DNA of 64,000 nucleotides, taken from Grifola frondosa. Taxonomy: Eukaryota > Basidiomycota > Agaricomycetes > Polyporales > Grifolaceae. The DNA lies in the NCBI GenBank assembly GCA_001683735.1, contig LUGG01000043.1, positions 283,038 to 347,037 of the forward strand, given 5' to 3'. The notes beneath the pieces are model-generated. The model had not been told where the DNA came from, made no database searches, and was given only the letters and a program-made list of their open reading frames with translations. A program made the position numbers and the translations under genes. Within the stretch, counting starts at the first letter, position 1; each line of letters begins with the position of its first letter. Below are positions 11,181-23,700 of the stretch, one piece after another.

Positions 11181-12002
11181 ATGCCACCCTCCTACAGCCC
11201 GTGCCCCCGCCCCATCCTCAAGCGACACTCTGCCTCCCAACCCGCACCCGCACCCCGCGACGAGCCCACTCAGCTCCTCGCAATCGACCCCTCCGTCCTC
11301 ACCCCCTCGTCCGCTTCTCCTCCTCCACCCGCACCCTCGGCTCTGCACCCGCCTACGACCGCTCCCCCATCGTCGTCCTCCCCAACCGCTGCAATCTCCC
11401 CGAACGCGGCTGCCCCGGCCGCACATACGCCCCCGACGAAGCCCGCGCGCCACGCCCCGCCCGCGTATCGCGCCAGCACTACCCGCGTCCCCGCGACGAG
11501 GACGAAGACGAGGACGACGAGCTCACCCCTCGCCCCACACCCCTCGTCCACCACCACCCCCTCCCCCACTCATCCCCGACCTCTCCTCCGAGTCTTCAGA
11601 AGAGTCCGACGGCTTCGCCCCCTCCCTCGAGTCTATCGGTGCGCCCACTTTCTCCTTATCTCTCCCCTCGTACGCATGCTGACCCCTCACTTTCCCCCCG
11701 TCGTCCCACAGCGTCCGCCCCGTCAATACCACACGCAAAACTCTCGCCTTCGGGCCCCGCCCTCGCCTTCCTCCCGCACGCGCCACCTCCCCGACCCCCA
11801 CTCGCGCACACACTCCCCCGCCCGCTCCCACTCCCCCTCGCGTCCCCCGCACACACGCCGCCGCTCGCGCCAGCGCGAGCACGACGACCCCGACTCCGAG
11901 GCCGACCGCGCCTTCGCCTTCGCCCGCTACAAGGCCCTCTCCGACAAGAGCGTCCTCCACGCCCTCGCCGTCCCAGACCTCGGATGTTTCGGTGGCTTCT
12001 AA
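11181..12002 (+). CDS. Uncharacterised proline/serine-rich protein with apparent frameshifts
   Basis: A protein-like sequence runs from MPPSYSPCPRPILKRHSAS to a C-terminus ending ARYKALSDKSVLHALAVPDL, but it moves through all three frames. After 11302..11306 (CCCCC) the sense frame becomes the one reading VRFSSSTRTLGSAPAYDRSP, then VVLPNRCNLPERGCPG. After 11563..11567 (CCCCC) it becomes the one reading LIPDLSSESSEESDGFAP. Both changes equal one missing C. A GT-AG intron (11639..11711, 73 nt, with CTGAC branch-like sequence) follows, and at least one more frame change lies before the C-terminal block. The ordered motifs make a real gene likely; function unknown. It may be intact in the organism and broken only in this consensus. 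Confidence 0.6.
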   Translation: MPPSYSPCPRPILKRHSASQPAPAPRDEPTQLLAIDPSVLTPSSASPPPPAPSALHPPTTAPPSSSSPTAAISPNAAAPAAHTPPTKPARHAPPAYRASTTRVPATRTKTRTTSSPLAPHPSSTTTPSPTHPRPLLRVFRRVRRLRPLPRVYRCAHFLLISPLVRMLTPHFPPVVPQRPPRQYHTQNSRLRAPPSPSSRTRHLPDPHSRTHSPARSHSPSRPPHTRRRSRQREHDDPDSEADRAFAFARYKALSDKSVLHALAVPDLGCFGGF

Positions 12003-14181
12003 GACCTGCCTCTCGCGCCCACCTTATCTTATTCGCCGACTGACGGACGCTGAAGCACAAAATGCATGCATGTACCTGTACTACCCCCGCCGCCGCTGTG
12101 TATATGTCCCACCACGTACTTATTCTCCTTCTTCATGACGCCTTGCCTGACGCACGTCTACCATATCTGCTAGCATGGGCCTGGTCCGTGCGTATTTCAG
12201 TGTGCATATTACTTTACGCCACCCGTACTTCGCGTTCGCGTGTTTTGTCTTTTATGTTTGTTTTCTTTTTCATTGTGTTATCTTTTATGTTCACTGTGTG
12301 ATGACTTCCCCTACGCCCTACTTCTACTTTGAGGGGCACGCGAGCCCCGCTCTGCAATATATCCGCTTTGGTTTATCTTCTGGGTGGCGCCGTCGCTCGC
12401 CTGCGTCCTGTACGCGTACCATGTATGATACCTGTGCACCCGTTATTCTCTCACATGCCGCCGCGAGCGCGCGGACGGACTTGACGGACTTGTACGTTAA
12501 TATATGTGTGCTTTGTGCGCCGTCGCTGTGTGGTGGGCGCGGGTGTGATGGGGCAGCTACCATGACGCCATACGCGTGCGGGGCCCGGGCGTGAATTTGT
12601 GGCGCGGAGCGCGAGATGAGGACCGCGCTCGTATGCGCATCCTATGTGGTGCAGACATGAACAACGCGACGCGCGTCCTTCCACACATATTTCTACGTCG
12701 GACAGCTGCACGCGTAAGGTTCAGAGGACCGCCCTCCCCGCTCCACACTCGGCGGATGCGCACGCCCGCACCGCGGTGTAGACGACGCCCACACCGACTT
12801 CACGCACGCGTCGCGTCGCCGCGCACCGCCTCGACACGCACTCGAGCTCCACGCGTGCGGCGCGGCGTTTGTGACCGAGCAGCGTCCGGATGTCCCACGG
12901 GCGGGCGGGGTTGGCACTGGCTCACTCGCGTGCGGACTGGTTGGGTAGTTGGAGGCGAGTGGGTGGTGGTGGTGTGCGAGGGTGGGCGGATTTTGAGGGA
13001 GCGGAGTGGGTTGGGGGGGTTGGTTGGTCGTGGGATGGTGTGCGCGGTGTGGAAGTGAGAATTGGGGGAGAGTGTCGGACTTACGGGGATTTCAGGAGAG
13101 GAGCAGTGGTTCTGTTTGGGCCCGTCATGAGTTGGAACCTGGGAGATGGCGAGGGTGAGGCGGGCGATGCGAGATAATACCGTCGAGACCTGCGACTCGC
13201 CGAGGAAGTTGAGACAACGGGATTGAAGGTCATCAAATCGAGTCGAGTGTCGTTTCCGATTTTGAAAGCGCAGAAAGCCTTCGACGTGACGGTAGCAAGG
13301 CAACGTTCTGTCCAGGATGAGATGATCGTGCGCACCTACAAGTTGATCAGTCCACACCATGGTCAATGCACTGGCGACCACGTTGCGCATTGTGCACGTT
13401 AAAATTCTGGTATAACGCAGGGAAATCAATGTTGTGGATCATAGTGAGTTTACGAGCCTTGAGATCGGAATGCCTCCATTGACCGAGGAAGTTACTAGAG
13501 CCTGACAAAAAGGATACGGTGGTCAAATAGCACTTGACCCGTACTGCAAAAATGCGCAAGAGGCCAAACTGCAAATGTCTTGAACAACATTTTCTGGGAT
13601 ACCCATAGCTAGGCAGCAAGAGCGACAATAACCACGTTGGACAAGGCCGAAGCGCTATCTAATGCGATTGTATGTTATGTTGTCATCTCCGGAAACATCA
13701 TGATAGATTGAGCGCGCGGAATTAGTGGGATGTCCGTCGAGGGATAGATGCGCACCCGGAAAGTCCATGCAATCGCAAAATATGGTACGGATTTCCACGG
13801 TAAGCAGCCATATCGCAGGTCATGCTCATGATGCATGATGTCGCAAAGACCATGGTTTTGAAAGATTCATCGCGAAGTCCTGCGTCGTGACCGCGACTTG
13901 CCTAATTGAGCGAGGTTCGTTCAACATCGCGATCACAATATTCTTTTTTTTCTACGGCGCGGCAATTTCACGATAAGGCTTCGGAGAAATGATACGATGG
14001 ACATTGAAGTTGTAGAAACATCTGGGGAAAGAAGGGTATTCAGTTCAACCAGTACGAGTTCGTCTTATGTCCCTCGGCCCCTCGAGCGGCAGTGGTTTTC
14101 CGAGTTTGAACAATGCCTGCGAGCTCTATTGCTAGGCACTCAGCAGGTCGCCGGTATGAGACGCGATACAAGCACTACACA
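12003..14181. other. Intergenic; no supported gene
   Basis: Coding-like fragments on the minus strand between about 13630 and 13080 (for example DHLILDRTLPCYRHVEGF) do not join into a gene and match no family I recognise. 12003..12600 is probably 3' untranslated and intergenic DNA. Confidence 0.4.
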
Positions 14182-16897
14182 CTATATACACAACGTTACA
14201 TCAAGATAGAGCAATTCCGATAGAAATAGAAACAATAAAAGTAGAGAAATTCCAAGCGTACGTCTCAGCACCACCAGCAGCCTTACCGCAACCACCACGT
14301 CCAGCAACGTCCACTCGGCCGACCGGCCAGCCATCCATGCTTCTACGTCCTCTCCAATCAGCTCGTTCAGCGAGTCTGAGAAGGGCAGTGGATAAGGACC
14401 ATACTCCCAAGCGCGGTTCATCCATGCACCTCACGACGCCGTCATCCACGCAGCAAAACACCAGTTCGCGATGCGCTTCGCGACGACGGGCACAACTTGC
14501 ACCGCAGCCACCGCGCCGATGCAGATAGCCAGAGAGACGATACCATCGTTCGGGTCTTGAATCGGAGCAGCAATGTCCTCAACCGAGTCTGACGTATCGT
14601 CCGCGTCGTCAGTGTCAGAGGGCGTGGAAACGGGAGACTGCGTCGAAGTGGACACCGGTGGCTCGTCCTCCGACGTGGACACAGCTGGTTTCCTCTTCGA
14701 AGTGGACGTAGGGGACCCAGAGACATCGCCAGATGCGATTGCAGGGTCCCGTGGGGGCCTCGACGCTGCCTTTCGGGCCTTCTTGCGTCGGGTGGACGGC
14801 GACGCTGCATGGTGCTCTAGCGGAGCCGGGTCCACTCTTTTGTATACACCATGAAGCCGCGCACGGACTTCCTCGTCGATCACGCTTTCTGGCACCGGGC
14901 GACCGTAGGACATCTGTCGGCGAGACTCGGGGTGCGGGACGATCCTGTACATGCTGCGAGTCAAAGGCATTCCCTCGTGCGCTTTCCGACACCACGGGGT
15001 GCTCCTAACCATCGTTGGCTTAGGACAGGGCATATCCTCGAATTCGGGGATGGGTTCTGGTGGTGGAGTCGAGGGGCGCGTTGCTCGAGGTTGGGTTACG
15101 GCCGGTGGGGATTCCTGAGGGAGTTCTGCGGGAGGCACAGGCAAGCTTGGTGGTGCCCTTTCTCTAGGCTCTTCTGCCGACACAGATGCCTTGGCAGAAT
15201 CAAGACTTCCGAAGTTGCTCAGGAGGGACCGCGAGTCGAAAACAGACAATGAAGCTGGTTCAGGGGCGGGTGCGGGGGTATTTACGGACTCATCGGTTGG
15301 CGAAGACGCGTTGAACGCAGACGAACCGGTGAAAAATGAGGGTGCAGTGAGCGGATCGCGACCCAGGCGCTCAGACAACGAGGGCTTTTTGTCTGCAGCC
15401 GCTGAGACGATGGGCGGCGTCGTCTGTGTCGGTCGTGCATCACCGAGTCTGGATCCCGATCTCGATGGCTTGTTGCATGAAAACCCTGGAAAGACGCAGG
15501 GGTCGTCTGGATCATCCAGTATAAACATGGGAGCATGCATCTCATCCGCCTCCGCAGCAATCTTCGCTATCACGTCCTCTTCGAAGATATCCATGAACTG
15601 GGTATAATCCTCGACACCAGAAGTGGTATTATTCTCCGGTGCAGACGTGGCGGGCTGCACCGTTGGCTGGGCTGTTGGGCCGTTGTCAAAAATAGCATTC
15701 CAAATCATGGGGTCCGCTGTATATGAGGCAGCAGCGTCGGCGTACTCTGCGTAGTTGACCGGGGGCTGCTCGGTAGGCACGAAGAAGTCAGCGAAATATT
15801 CGAAATCCATGGCATCCTCGTTTTGAACCGTCCGAGGTGTCGGCGTCGGCCACCGGATCACCGGAAGGAAGGGGTCCCCAATCAGCTGCGATTGATGATC
15901 GAGACCGCGAAGCTTCTTGTTCGAAGAGCATACCCGACGCCGGCACAGGCGAAGGGAGACCTCCAAAAGTCCCATACTGGATTGGGTTGGAGATACCGAC
16001 CGCGGTGTCCAGCGGGTTGGGAGGGCGAACCGCAGCATCTAAGGGGTTGTAAGGATGAACGGCAGCGTCCAACGGGTTGGAGGGACGGACTGCAGCGTCC
16101 AGCGGGTTAGGACTGACCGCGGCACTCCAGGGGCTGGCAGGACGGACAGCAGCGTCCAATGGATTTGAAAGATGGATAGCAGAACTCCATGAGCCGTGGG
16201 ACGGACTGCAGCATCCAACGGGTTGGTAAATCCAACTCGGCATCCAATGGGTTGGGACTCCAACTGCAGCATCCAACGGGTTGGAAGGATGGACCGCGGC
16301 ATCCAACGGATTGGAAGGACGAACTGCAGCATCCAACGGGTTGGAAGGACGGACTGCGGGTTCCAGGGTTGGCAGAAGGGACTGCAGCGTCTAATGAATT
16401 TGAAGAGTAGTTGCAGGAGTTGGTGGGACGGACAGCGGCATCCAACGGGTTGGAAGGACGAACTGCAGCGTCCAACGGGTTGGAAGACAGGACTGCAGCG
16501 CCTAACGGGTTGAAAGGACGGATCGTAGAATTCCAGCGGGTAGGAAGGACTGCAGCATCTGACGTGTTGTAATCCCAACTGCAGCATCCAATGGGTTGGG
16601 GACCCCGACTGCAGCGTCCAATGGGTTGGAAGGACGGACCGCGGCATCCAACGGGTTGACGGTGCTGACTGCCGCATCCACTGCATTTCCTCCGTGCGGA
16701 GCGATACCGAGGATTTCAGCAACTGACATCGTTCCGAAGTCGAATATCGCTTCGTCAGCTGGGACGTTGGCTCCAGGTTCGGCAGGCTGAATGGCAAACG
16801 AGGGAGCATTCTTATCGGCGAAGTCCCTCCGTCCATGTGGTTCGCGGAAGGGGTAATGCCGACATCGAGCGCCATTGCGTCTCTTGGCTTTCAGCAT
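14182..16897 (-). CDS. Uncharacterised repeat-containing protein (NPLDAAV decapeptides), interrupted frame
   Basis: The N-terminal part (from about 16897: MLKAKRRNGARCRHYPF; then FDFGTMSVAEILGIAPHGG) leads into about two dozen imperfect decapeptides of the type NPLDAAVRPS. Indels in the repeats throw the sense frame into all three phases. A long frame then runs from MDFEYFADFFVPTEQPP (ATG near 15810) through an acidic, Ser/Pro-rich middle and a Lys/Arg-rich patch (STRRKKARKAAS) to a hydrophobic tail. An in-frame TGA at 14431..14433 is followed without frame change by GAWMNRAWEYGPYPLPF and LNELIGEDVEAWMAGRSAEW, which looks coding, so the original protein probably continued to about 14250. Whether this is a pseudogene, a repeat-length allele or sequence error cannot be told. 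Family unknown. Confidence 0.5.
15975..16680 (-). repeat. 30-bp coding minisatellite (NPLDAAV decapeptide units)
   Basis: About 22-24 units of roughly 30 bp occur. On the plus strand the unit resembles GACTGCAGCATCCAACGGGT. Most units keep the length, but several carry 1-2 nt or larger indels, which breaks translation. PstI-like CTGCAG recurs in most units. Confidence 0.85.
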
Positions 16898-17394
16898 TTG
16901 CGGGCGCGGACGGGGAGCAGACGGTAAACTAAATCGGAAGATGGTATGAGTAAACATAATAATAAAAACATGCTCTCTCACGTCGTAGCCTGTAACGAAG
17001 ACGAGCCGGAGTCAAGAGAATGGTCGTCTTGACATTATTGGTCACCTCGCAGCAGCTGGGCCAGCAACCTGGTTCGTGTCGACGTCGGACATCCCGTCGG
17101 TTGCTGGGAGGTGTGTCGAGTTGGTTTGGCCGCGACGATGTGTCGACACTGGAGGAGCCAGCGAGGATACTCGGACGCAACGCAAATGAATTGCTTCCAC
17201 TGGAAGAAGAGACCTTTCAGGTCGATCTTGGGTGTTAGTCTTCGCAAACTTCAGGTACGGATGCATCTAATTTGGAGATGCTCGGATTCGAGTTTGGAAA
17301 TAATGGTCTGAGAGGTTATGGTTCAGAGGATTCATCATTAGCCAGACAAATATTTATGCTCACTGTGCAGCTGTCACAACAGGCGAAGCAGGTG
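16898..17394. other. Intergenic; nothing recognised
   Basis: This is the gap between the repeat-protein gene and the 3' end of the next minus-strand gene. It holds only short, unconvincing frames. Confidence 0.4.
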
Positions 17395-19335
17395 CTACAG
17401 CCTGAGAGATTGCCTCATCATTTTTCCCTTGATTTTATCCAGGAGAGCTTTTCTTGCGGCCGCTTGCTCCCGCTGGCGCATGAATCTCATCTCCTTGAGT
17501 CGTTTCTCGGGATTCGTGGGCAATGGAGCTGGAGCAGCTTTGGAGGGCCTGTTAAGGGTGTCATAATGACACCGAATGATGGAGCTGTTTCGGCGGGACG
17601 GCGGGGTGGAGGCATAGGCTTGGAGAATTGACGACGTACGCCGGGGAGGAACACCCGGGTTGCGGGAGTAGCCTTCGTCGACGGCGGTGGCATAGAGGAA
17701 TTGCCCTTGCCTTGTGCCTCCTTTGATAGACGGAAAGCCTCGTCGAGGACTGATTGAGAGGTAGAGGGAGATGATGACCTAGTAGACAACATCAGCAACC
17801 CAGATAAACTGCATGTGACAATGCTTCTCACCGTGACGGTGGTGCTAAAGCACCACTTCTATCGACTCCCTTGCCCTTGTCTTTAGACAGGGTCTGGGAG
17901 CCACGCTCATTACCGCATCAGCTGCCTTTGCGCTGCTTGGTCCCGATGCGGGGCGGTTGTTCGCGGCGATCTGCCGAATAACTGTTGGAATCATCTATGG
18001 ACATTTGCAAAATGAATCGCACTTACTGCGAAGGTAATTTCCCTGCACTACGCCGGTCCACCCACTTTCCCTTTGCTTCGTAAGGGATCCGAGATGGGTC
18101 CCTCTCGACGCTGGACATCAATGATGCAGGGTGACTGGGGCAGCCAGCGACGGCCTAGCATAGACATTCAGACATATAGATCATCACATGATTAATGTAC
18201 TTACTGCACGGCTGGGGCACTCGATGATGCAGGTTGAGTGGAGGGAGACTCTGCATCCGGATCCTCCCGAGTGCTTCGAGGAGGAGCCTTTCGAGATCTT
18301 CCACGTCTCTTGCCTGCACTTGTTGATGTGCTAGTGCACGAATGCGTGCTGTTTCCTGCAACGCCTCATTCAACCTCATCTTCGCCATGTCCATTGGAAC
18401 CTGAGGAGCCGCGGTGTCTGTGAGGAACCCGCCGGCTCTGCCTGAGGAATCGTTTCTTCCGCCGCAGCAGTCTGGGCACGCGGCAATGGCGCCTCGACAG
18501 GAACTGTCGTCTGGCTGTCTTTGCGATCGTCTCATCCACTTTGACGGTCGCGTCCACTTTCGTACTTCGTCGACCTTCGTCTCCATCTTGTTGGTCTTGT
18601 CGACCGACTCGCCGCCATTGGCACTCGAAGTCGTCTGGCTGGGTGTCGCGACCTTGGGTGGGGTATCATTCAGCTTGGCCACCTCATTCGGCTCGGGTGA
18701 GGACTCGCTTGGCTTGGAAGGAGTCTCGTGTACCTTAGATGGTGTTTCAGGTTGGTTCCTGACCACCGCTGGCGAGGGTGCCACTCCCGTATCAGCGAGC
18801 ATGTCGTCGTCCTCGTCAATAGCTTGCGGTCGCTGAGCCAACGAAAGCTGACTCTGCGCCACAGTTTCGGCGGGGTGGCTATCCCGCTCCATGTCTTCAT
18901 CGTCATCCACATCCCGGAACGACATTCCTGATTCTGAGATGGCGGTAGATACTCCCGGCATGCCGAACACAGCTAGTGGCGGTGATGGGGCTGTTGGAGT
19001 GGGTATAGGCGCGGACTCGACGTCCATGGCATCTGAGCCACGACGCCGCTGCGACGACGAGCGCGCCTGCATGCGGGCGCGACGGAAGAATCGTCGCTCG
19101 GCGGGGTGGTCATGCGCGGCACGGAGTTGCAGAGAGACGAACTTGATAGGGTGGTGGTGGGATGGGAACGAGGAGAAGTTGGGGGGACATGCGAGCGAGG
19201 ACATCTAGCTGACGCCGGATGAATAAAGGATACGGCGCCGCTCTTGGATGGTTTTGACCGCAGATGACGGTGGACAGGGGGACGCGTTACATCCAAATGC
19301 TCAGACTCATCGACCTCGATCATGGAGGCGGCCAT
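17395..19335 (-). CDS. Uncharacterised, mostly disordered protein with several one-base frame breaks
   Basis: Start chosen at 19335 (MAASMIEVDESEHLDVTRP, good context CAATAATGG). An acidic Ser/Thr/Pro-rich region follows (MDVESAPIPTPTAPS, FRDVDDDEDMERDSH, repeated ETPSK), then a helical block MDMAKMRLNEALQETARIRA and VEDLERLLLEALGRIRM. Further exons encode SRIPYEAKGKWVDRRSAG and SQSVLDEAFRLSKEAQGKG, and a basic C-terminus ends KRLKEMRFMRQREQAAARKA before TAG at 17395..17397. Sense shifts by one missing base near 18556, 18517, 18418 and 17557, and again near 17920. GT-AG introns lie at about 18208..18158 and 18035..18004. No domain recognised; low-complexity N-terminus and coiled-coil-like C-terminus are visible. 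Confidence 0.55.
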
Positions 19336-20790
19336 TATTGAATATGGGGAAGTGCGAGTGGCGGTGTGGCGTAACGGGAAAGTTGAATTTCGAATAACGC
19401 CGAGCGGAACACGATAGCGGGGGATAAACACGGGCTCGTTGGTTGTTGATAAAGTCTTGGAAACGTGGTCGCTCTGCGTAATGACACGGAGTGAGTTGAA
19501 GGTGTTGGGGGAAGAAAGTGCTACAGTTCTGAGTCTGGATAGCCGCGCGCACCTTGGAGGAATCACTTGATGACTTAATCAAACGATCTTCCCAATTTGT
19601 AGAAGTGGAAGCTGCAACGAGCCTATTGTCGTTATCAGGTGGGGGCGCGGGAATTATCCCGCACGATGATTTCAGAGCTCCCTTTGTGTTATCGATCTGG
19701 ATCACTTGCGGTGATGGTTGAACTGGTCTCGGTGCGTGCACCGCATGAAGCGTGGGAGAACCAAGTTCGGCTGTCCTACATCTGTCTCTGCTTGCGCGAT
19801 AGAGCCTGCTCGGTATCGATGCACGAGGGTGGATGAGACCAGCGGATCAAAAGGGATTCTGGGGCTGAGAATTTCTGCAGGAGGCCCCATTTCTCGCCTC
19901 GACCTTGTCCTTGACTTCGGAGGCCCGAATAGGGAGACACAATATTCGCTAGAGTCTATGTTAAGAAGGTAACGACGTGCTACGGCCCCGGGATGACCTA
20001 CAAATCATCAGATACCCATGGATGGCGAATGTCCTCTTCCACCTGGGATTGATGAAGTTACCGACGTTCTTGCCCATACTCACGATGAAATTTCCGCATG
20101 CTTCGCTGCCTTAAGTTCTCAATACATTTCGCGCTGTGGAAATAATGCTCTAGTGGAGTAGAAAAAGATACCATGCATGCATGCCGCAAAGCGGCTGCAG
20201 GAGGACTGCTCTCCGAGTTTGTCATATACTTCTTTGTAACGGCCGAGATGCATTGAGATGAACTCTGGAGCGAGTCAGCTAGCAATGTGTTCGCAAAGGT
20301 CCATTATACTCACATAGCTAAATGACTTGATTATCGCGCACTACATGTACTGGGATCGAAGAAAGGAGCATACTGACGGGTGAATACGCCGTGTGTTTTA
20401 TTGGTTCACTGCATGAACTCGTTGGAAAACAATACCGATGGAATTTTATTGTGCACATTTCTACGGAAAGAACAAGGCAAGTGGGCGATGCGGAGATCAG
20501 GTGGTCGGGAGCTGGTTGCCAGTCGGGCTTGAGTCGGGCGGTCGTGATCGCGTGAACAACAATTAGCAGTTCCAAGGCGGTTCTCTTGAACAACGAATTC
20601 GCTCGAACTGGTTCTCGACACCGGGAATGCCCGCATAGTCGCGGTCACATGATTTGTCGCGAGAACGCGTAGAGATGCCACGTGCGATTACATAATGGTG
20701 GCAAACACGCTCTCTGCACGTTCAAGTCGAACATTGCTGCTCTTCACTCCCTCCTCATTGACATCAACGGCGTTAGGCCTTTCAAGAACG
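19336..20790. other. Intergenic region between divergent genes
   Basis: No supported gene. It holds the promoters of the disordered-protein gene and the Polo kinase. A short inverted repeat, GCGGGA-ATTA-TCCCGC, occurs near 19648..19663. Confidence 0.5.
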
Positions 20791-23700
20791 ATGTCCATGC
20801 CTCTGTATACCACCATGCCGCCTCCCCCTCGTCGTCACCCTCTTGGCGCCGCCGTCAATCACTATGCTGTCAATAATCGTGTTAGCAATCATCCTCCTCA
20901 CCATCGTCCAGGAACACCGCCCAAACCGCAGGAGAACCCAAAGCAACCTCCATCTCCTCCCCTTCCCAGACAGAATGCAAAAGTGACTCCTCCCTCGCCG
21001 CCCAAGGTCATCATTGACAAGAGCCGCTCGGTCGAGTTCATTCGCGTTGGCATGTTGGGCGAGGTTAGTCTTTCACCTTGTTATGCAAATTTACCGCTTG
21101 GCCTGAGGCCCAGCGGAAGATTTGTCAATATGTGATTGGGATATGCCCCGAAGGAGGCCGTACCATGACTACGGAAGTGGCACTACTCGGGCTGTCTAGG
21201 CTTCAAAGGCAAGCGACATGGTCCAGCGGGCCCTTCGTTCACGCAGTAGTTCTCTCCGTGGGCGTGGCTGCTATTTACCATTATTGCTTTGCAGTTGTAT
21301 TCGTTCGCAGTTCTCTCATCCCCAATCTCACATCGTTCCTTCGGCTGGTGTTAACCATGGTATCTTTCATCATAGGGGGATTTGCCCGTGTATACGAAGT
21401 CCAGGATGTGCGGGGCCATCGAGCAGCATGCAAGGTCGTAACAAAATCATCCCTTAAGACCAAGAAGGCTAAAACTAAGGTACGTCTACTTAGCACGTGC
21501 ACACGATAATGCTCTTCAACACGCTCGCCAGCTGTACGCAGAGATCAAGATCCATAAGTCTCTGGACCATCCGAACATTGTCCGCTTCCAGGACTGTTTT
21601 GAGGACGAAGAGAACGTCTATATGACACTTGAGTTGTGCCACAACGGGTCGCTAATGGATATGCTCCGTCGCCGCCGGCGGTTTACGGAGCCCGAGGCGC
21701 GGTACTTTATGGTGCAGATGATTGGGGCATGCCACTACATGCACACCCATCAAGTGATCCACCGCGACCTGAAATTGGGCAACCTCTTCCTGGATAAGAA
21801 CATGAACGTCAAGGTCGGCGACTTTGGACTAGCCGCCCTGATTGAAAGTCCGGGAGAAAGGAAGAAGACAATTTGTGGGACTCCGAACTATATCGCGCCT
21901 GAAGTGTTATTTGACACTGCCAACGGACATAGCTTCGAAGTCGATACTTGGTCCATTGGCGTGATTCTGTACACGCTCGTTGTGGGCCGCCCGCCCTTTC
22001 AGACGAAAGACGTCAAAGCGATCTACAAGTAAGTGTCGTGTGAAATGTCTGAATCAATGAAACTTACATATTATCGCTGTAGGAGGATCCGCGACAACGA
22101 GTATGAGTTCCCGGCGGAACGCGCTGTCTCGCGCCCGGTACAAGAGCTCGTGCAACAGATCTTAACACCAGATCCGCAACAGCGTCCGACATTGCATGAG
22201 ATCGTAGACCACTCATGGTTCACTGCTGGCATTGTGCCGGGATACATCCCAACGTCTGCACACGACGGGCCCCCAGACTTCCGCCATATCACGCGCCAGA
22301 CTTCAGAGGCTAACCTTGCGCGCCTGAGACGATATGCTCTGCTCGAACAGGACCAGACAACGAGCATCGCGGTCCCTAGTGCACCAGCGCAGAGTGCTGG
22401 GACCCAGAAGTTGAAGGGAGTAACATCGAGTTTGGCGCAGCAGGAGAAGGAGTTCCAGAAAGCTGTACAGCCGGGTAGTCCTATCTCTGCGCTTCTCAGC
22501 TCTGCACGGCAGCCGTTGCTCGTCGCCCCGTTGCCTCCGCGTGGCGAGCAGCCACTCATCCGGAAGCTGCAGGCTGCGAAGGATGGCAAGTCTCCTACCC
22601 GCCCGGGGCGCTTGGGTGGTCTTACAGGCCTTCAGAATATCATCGAAGAGCACGATGGTAACGGGACAGGTGCACGGCAGGAGGAGCTTAGGAAGAAAGA
22701 GCTGGAGTCGCAGAAGGCGCGTATCGTCGCACAAATGGTACCTGCTAGTGTGGAAGGATCCGTCATTGGGTCCGAGGACCAGGAGAACATCCCTCCCCGT
22801 GGTATGGATCCGCGAGAGCGGATCAAGGAAAGGGAGAAAGAGATCGTTCATGAGGATGCTGACTTGGGTATAGGCTTGCCTTCTGTTGCGAGCGGCCCTG
22901 GAGGCCTCCGCATGAGTGGATTCGACGCTGCCGCCCAGACCCTCACTGCTGCGTTTGAGGCCAAGGGCTTGGGTAGATTGTTCAGAGACCCGCGCGAGGA
23001 TGTCGACCTGCCTGACCCGAAGATATTCATTGTTTCTTGGGTGGACTACTGCAACAAGTACGGCATGGGGTATGCTTTGACTGACGGGTCGGTCGGAGTG
23101 CACTTTAATGACAGTACTACGATTGTGCTATCTCCTGATAAGCAGTACGTCCTTTTCGTTTCTGAGCTTTGCTGTCACTAACTTTCTCACGTTGGCAGTC
23201 ACTTTGATTATATCTCATCGAGACGCCAGGGCTCTGTCTATGTGCGGAAGAATCATACCGTGTCGGAATATCCGGAGGACCTCAAGAGCAAGGTGTATCT
23301 GCTGAAACATTTCGAGCGGTACATCATGGATCGGCTATATGGCGAGTACCACTATACGTTCGAAGACCTCGACCGCACGAAAGGCATGGACTTTGTGCAG
23401 AAATACCTTCGTATGAAGCATGTCATCGTTTTCAAGATGAGTCATGATGTCTTACAGGTAAATCCCATTTTCCTAATGCGTTCGCTCAGCTCTGACCAGT
23501 TCTGTGTTCGCGCAGTTCAACTTCTACGATCATTCAAAAGTTATTCTCTCTTCACAGGGCCTACTCATTACACACATCGACAAGAACTACAAGTTGACGC
23601 GATGGACACTGAGCGAGGTCATGGCTCTATCTCTTCGTTCTCCGGTGGCCGATCCGGAGCAAGCGAAATTTCACCAGCGCCTCGTGGACAAGCTCAAGTA

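Noticed and set aside
11300..11570. Programmed ribosomal frameshifting in the gene at 11181
   Set aside because: The breaks fall at simple C runs without slippery heptamers, and the same kind of break occurs in many unrelated genes, so missing bases are a simpler account.
10777..11682. 301-codon plus-strand frame
   Set aside because: Only its last part (PPPLIPDLSSESSEESDG) is coding; the remainder is the out-of-frame reading of the gene that starts at 11181 plus upstream DNA.
17272..17631. Plus-strand frame of 119 codons
   Set aside because: It overlaps the minus-strand exon that ends KRLKEMRFMRQREQ, which has better coding character and a sensible stop.
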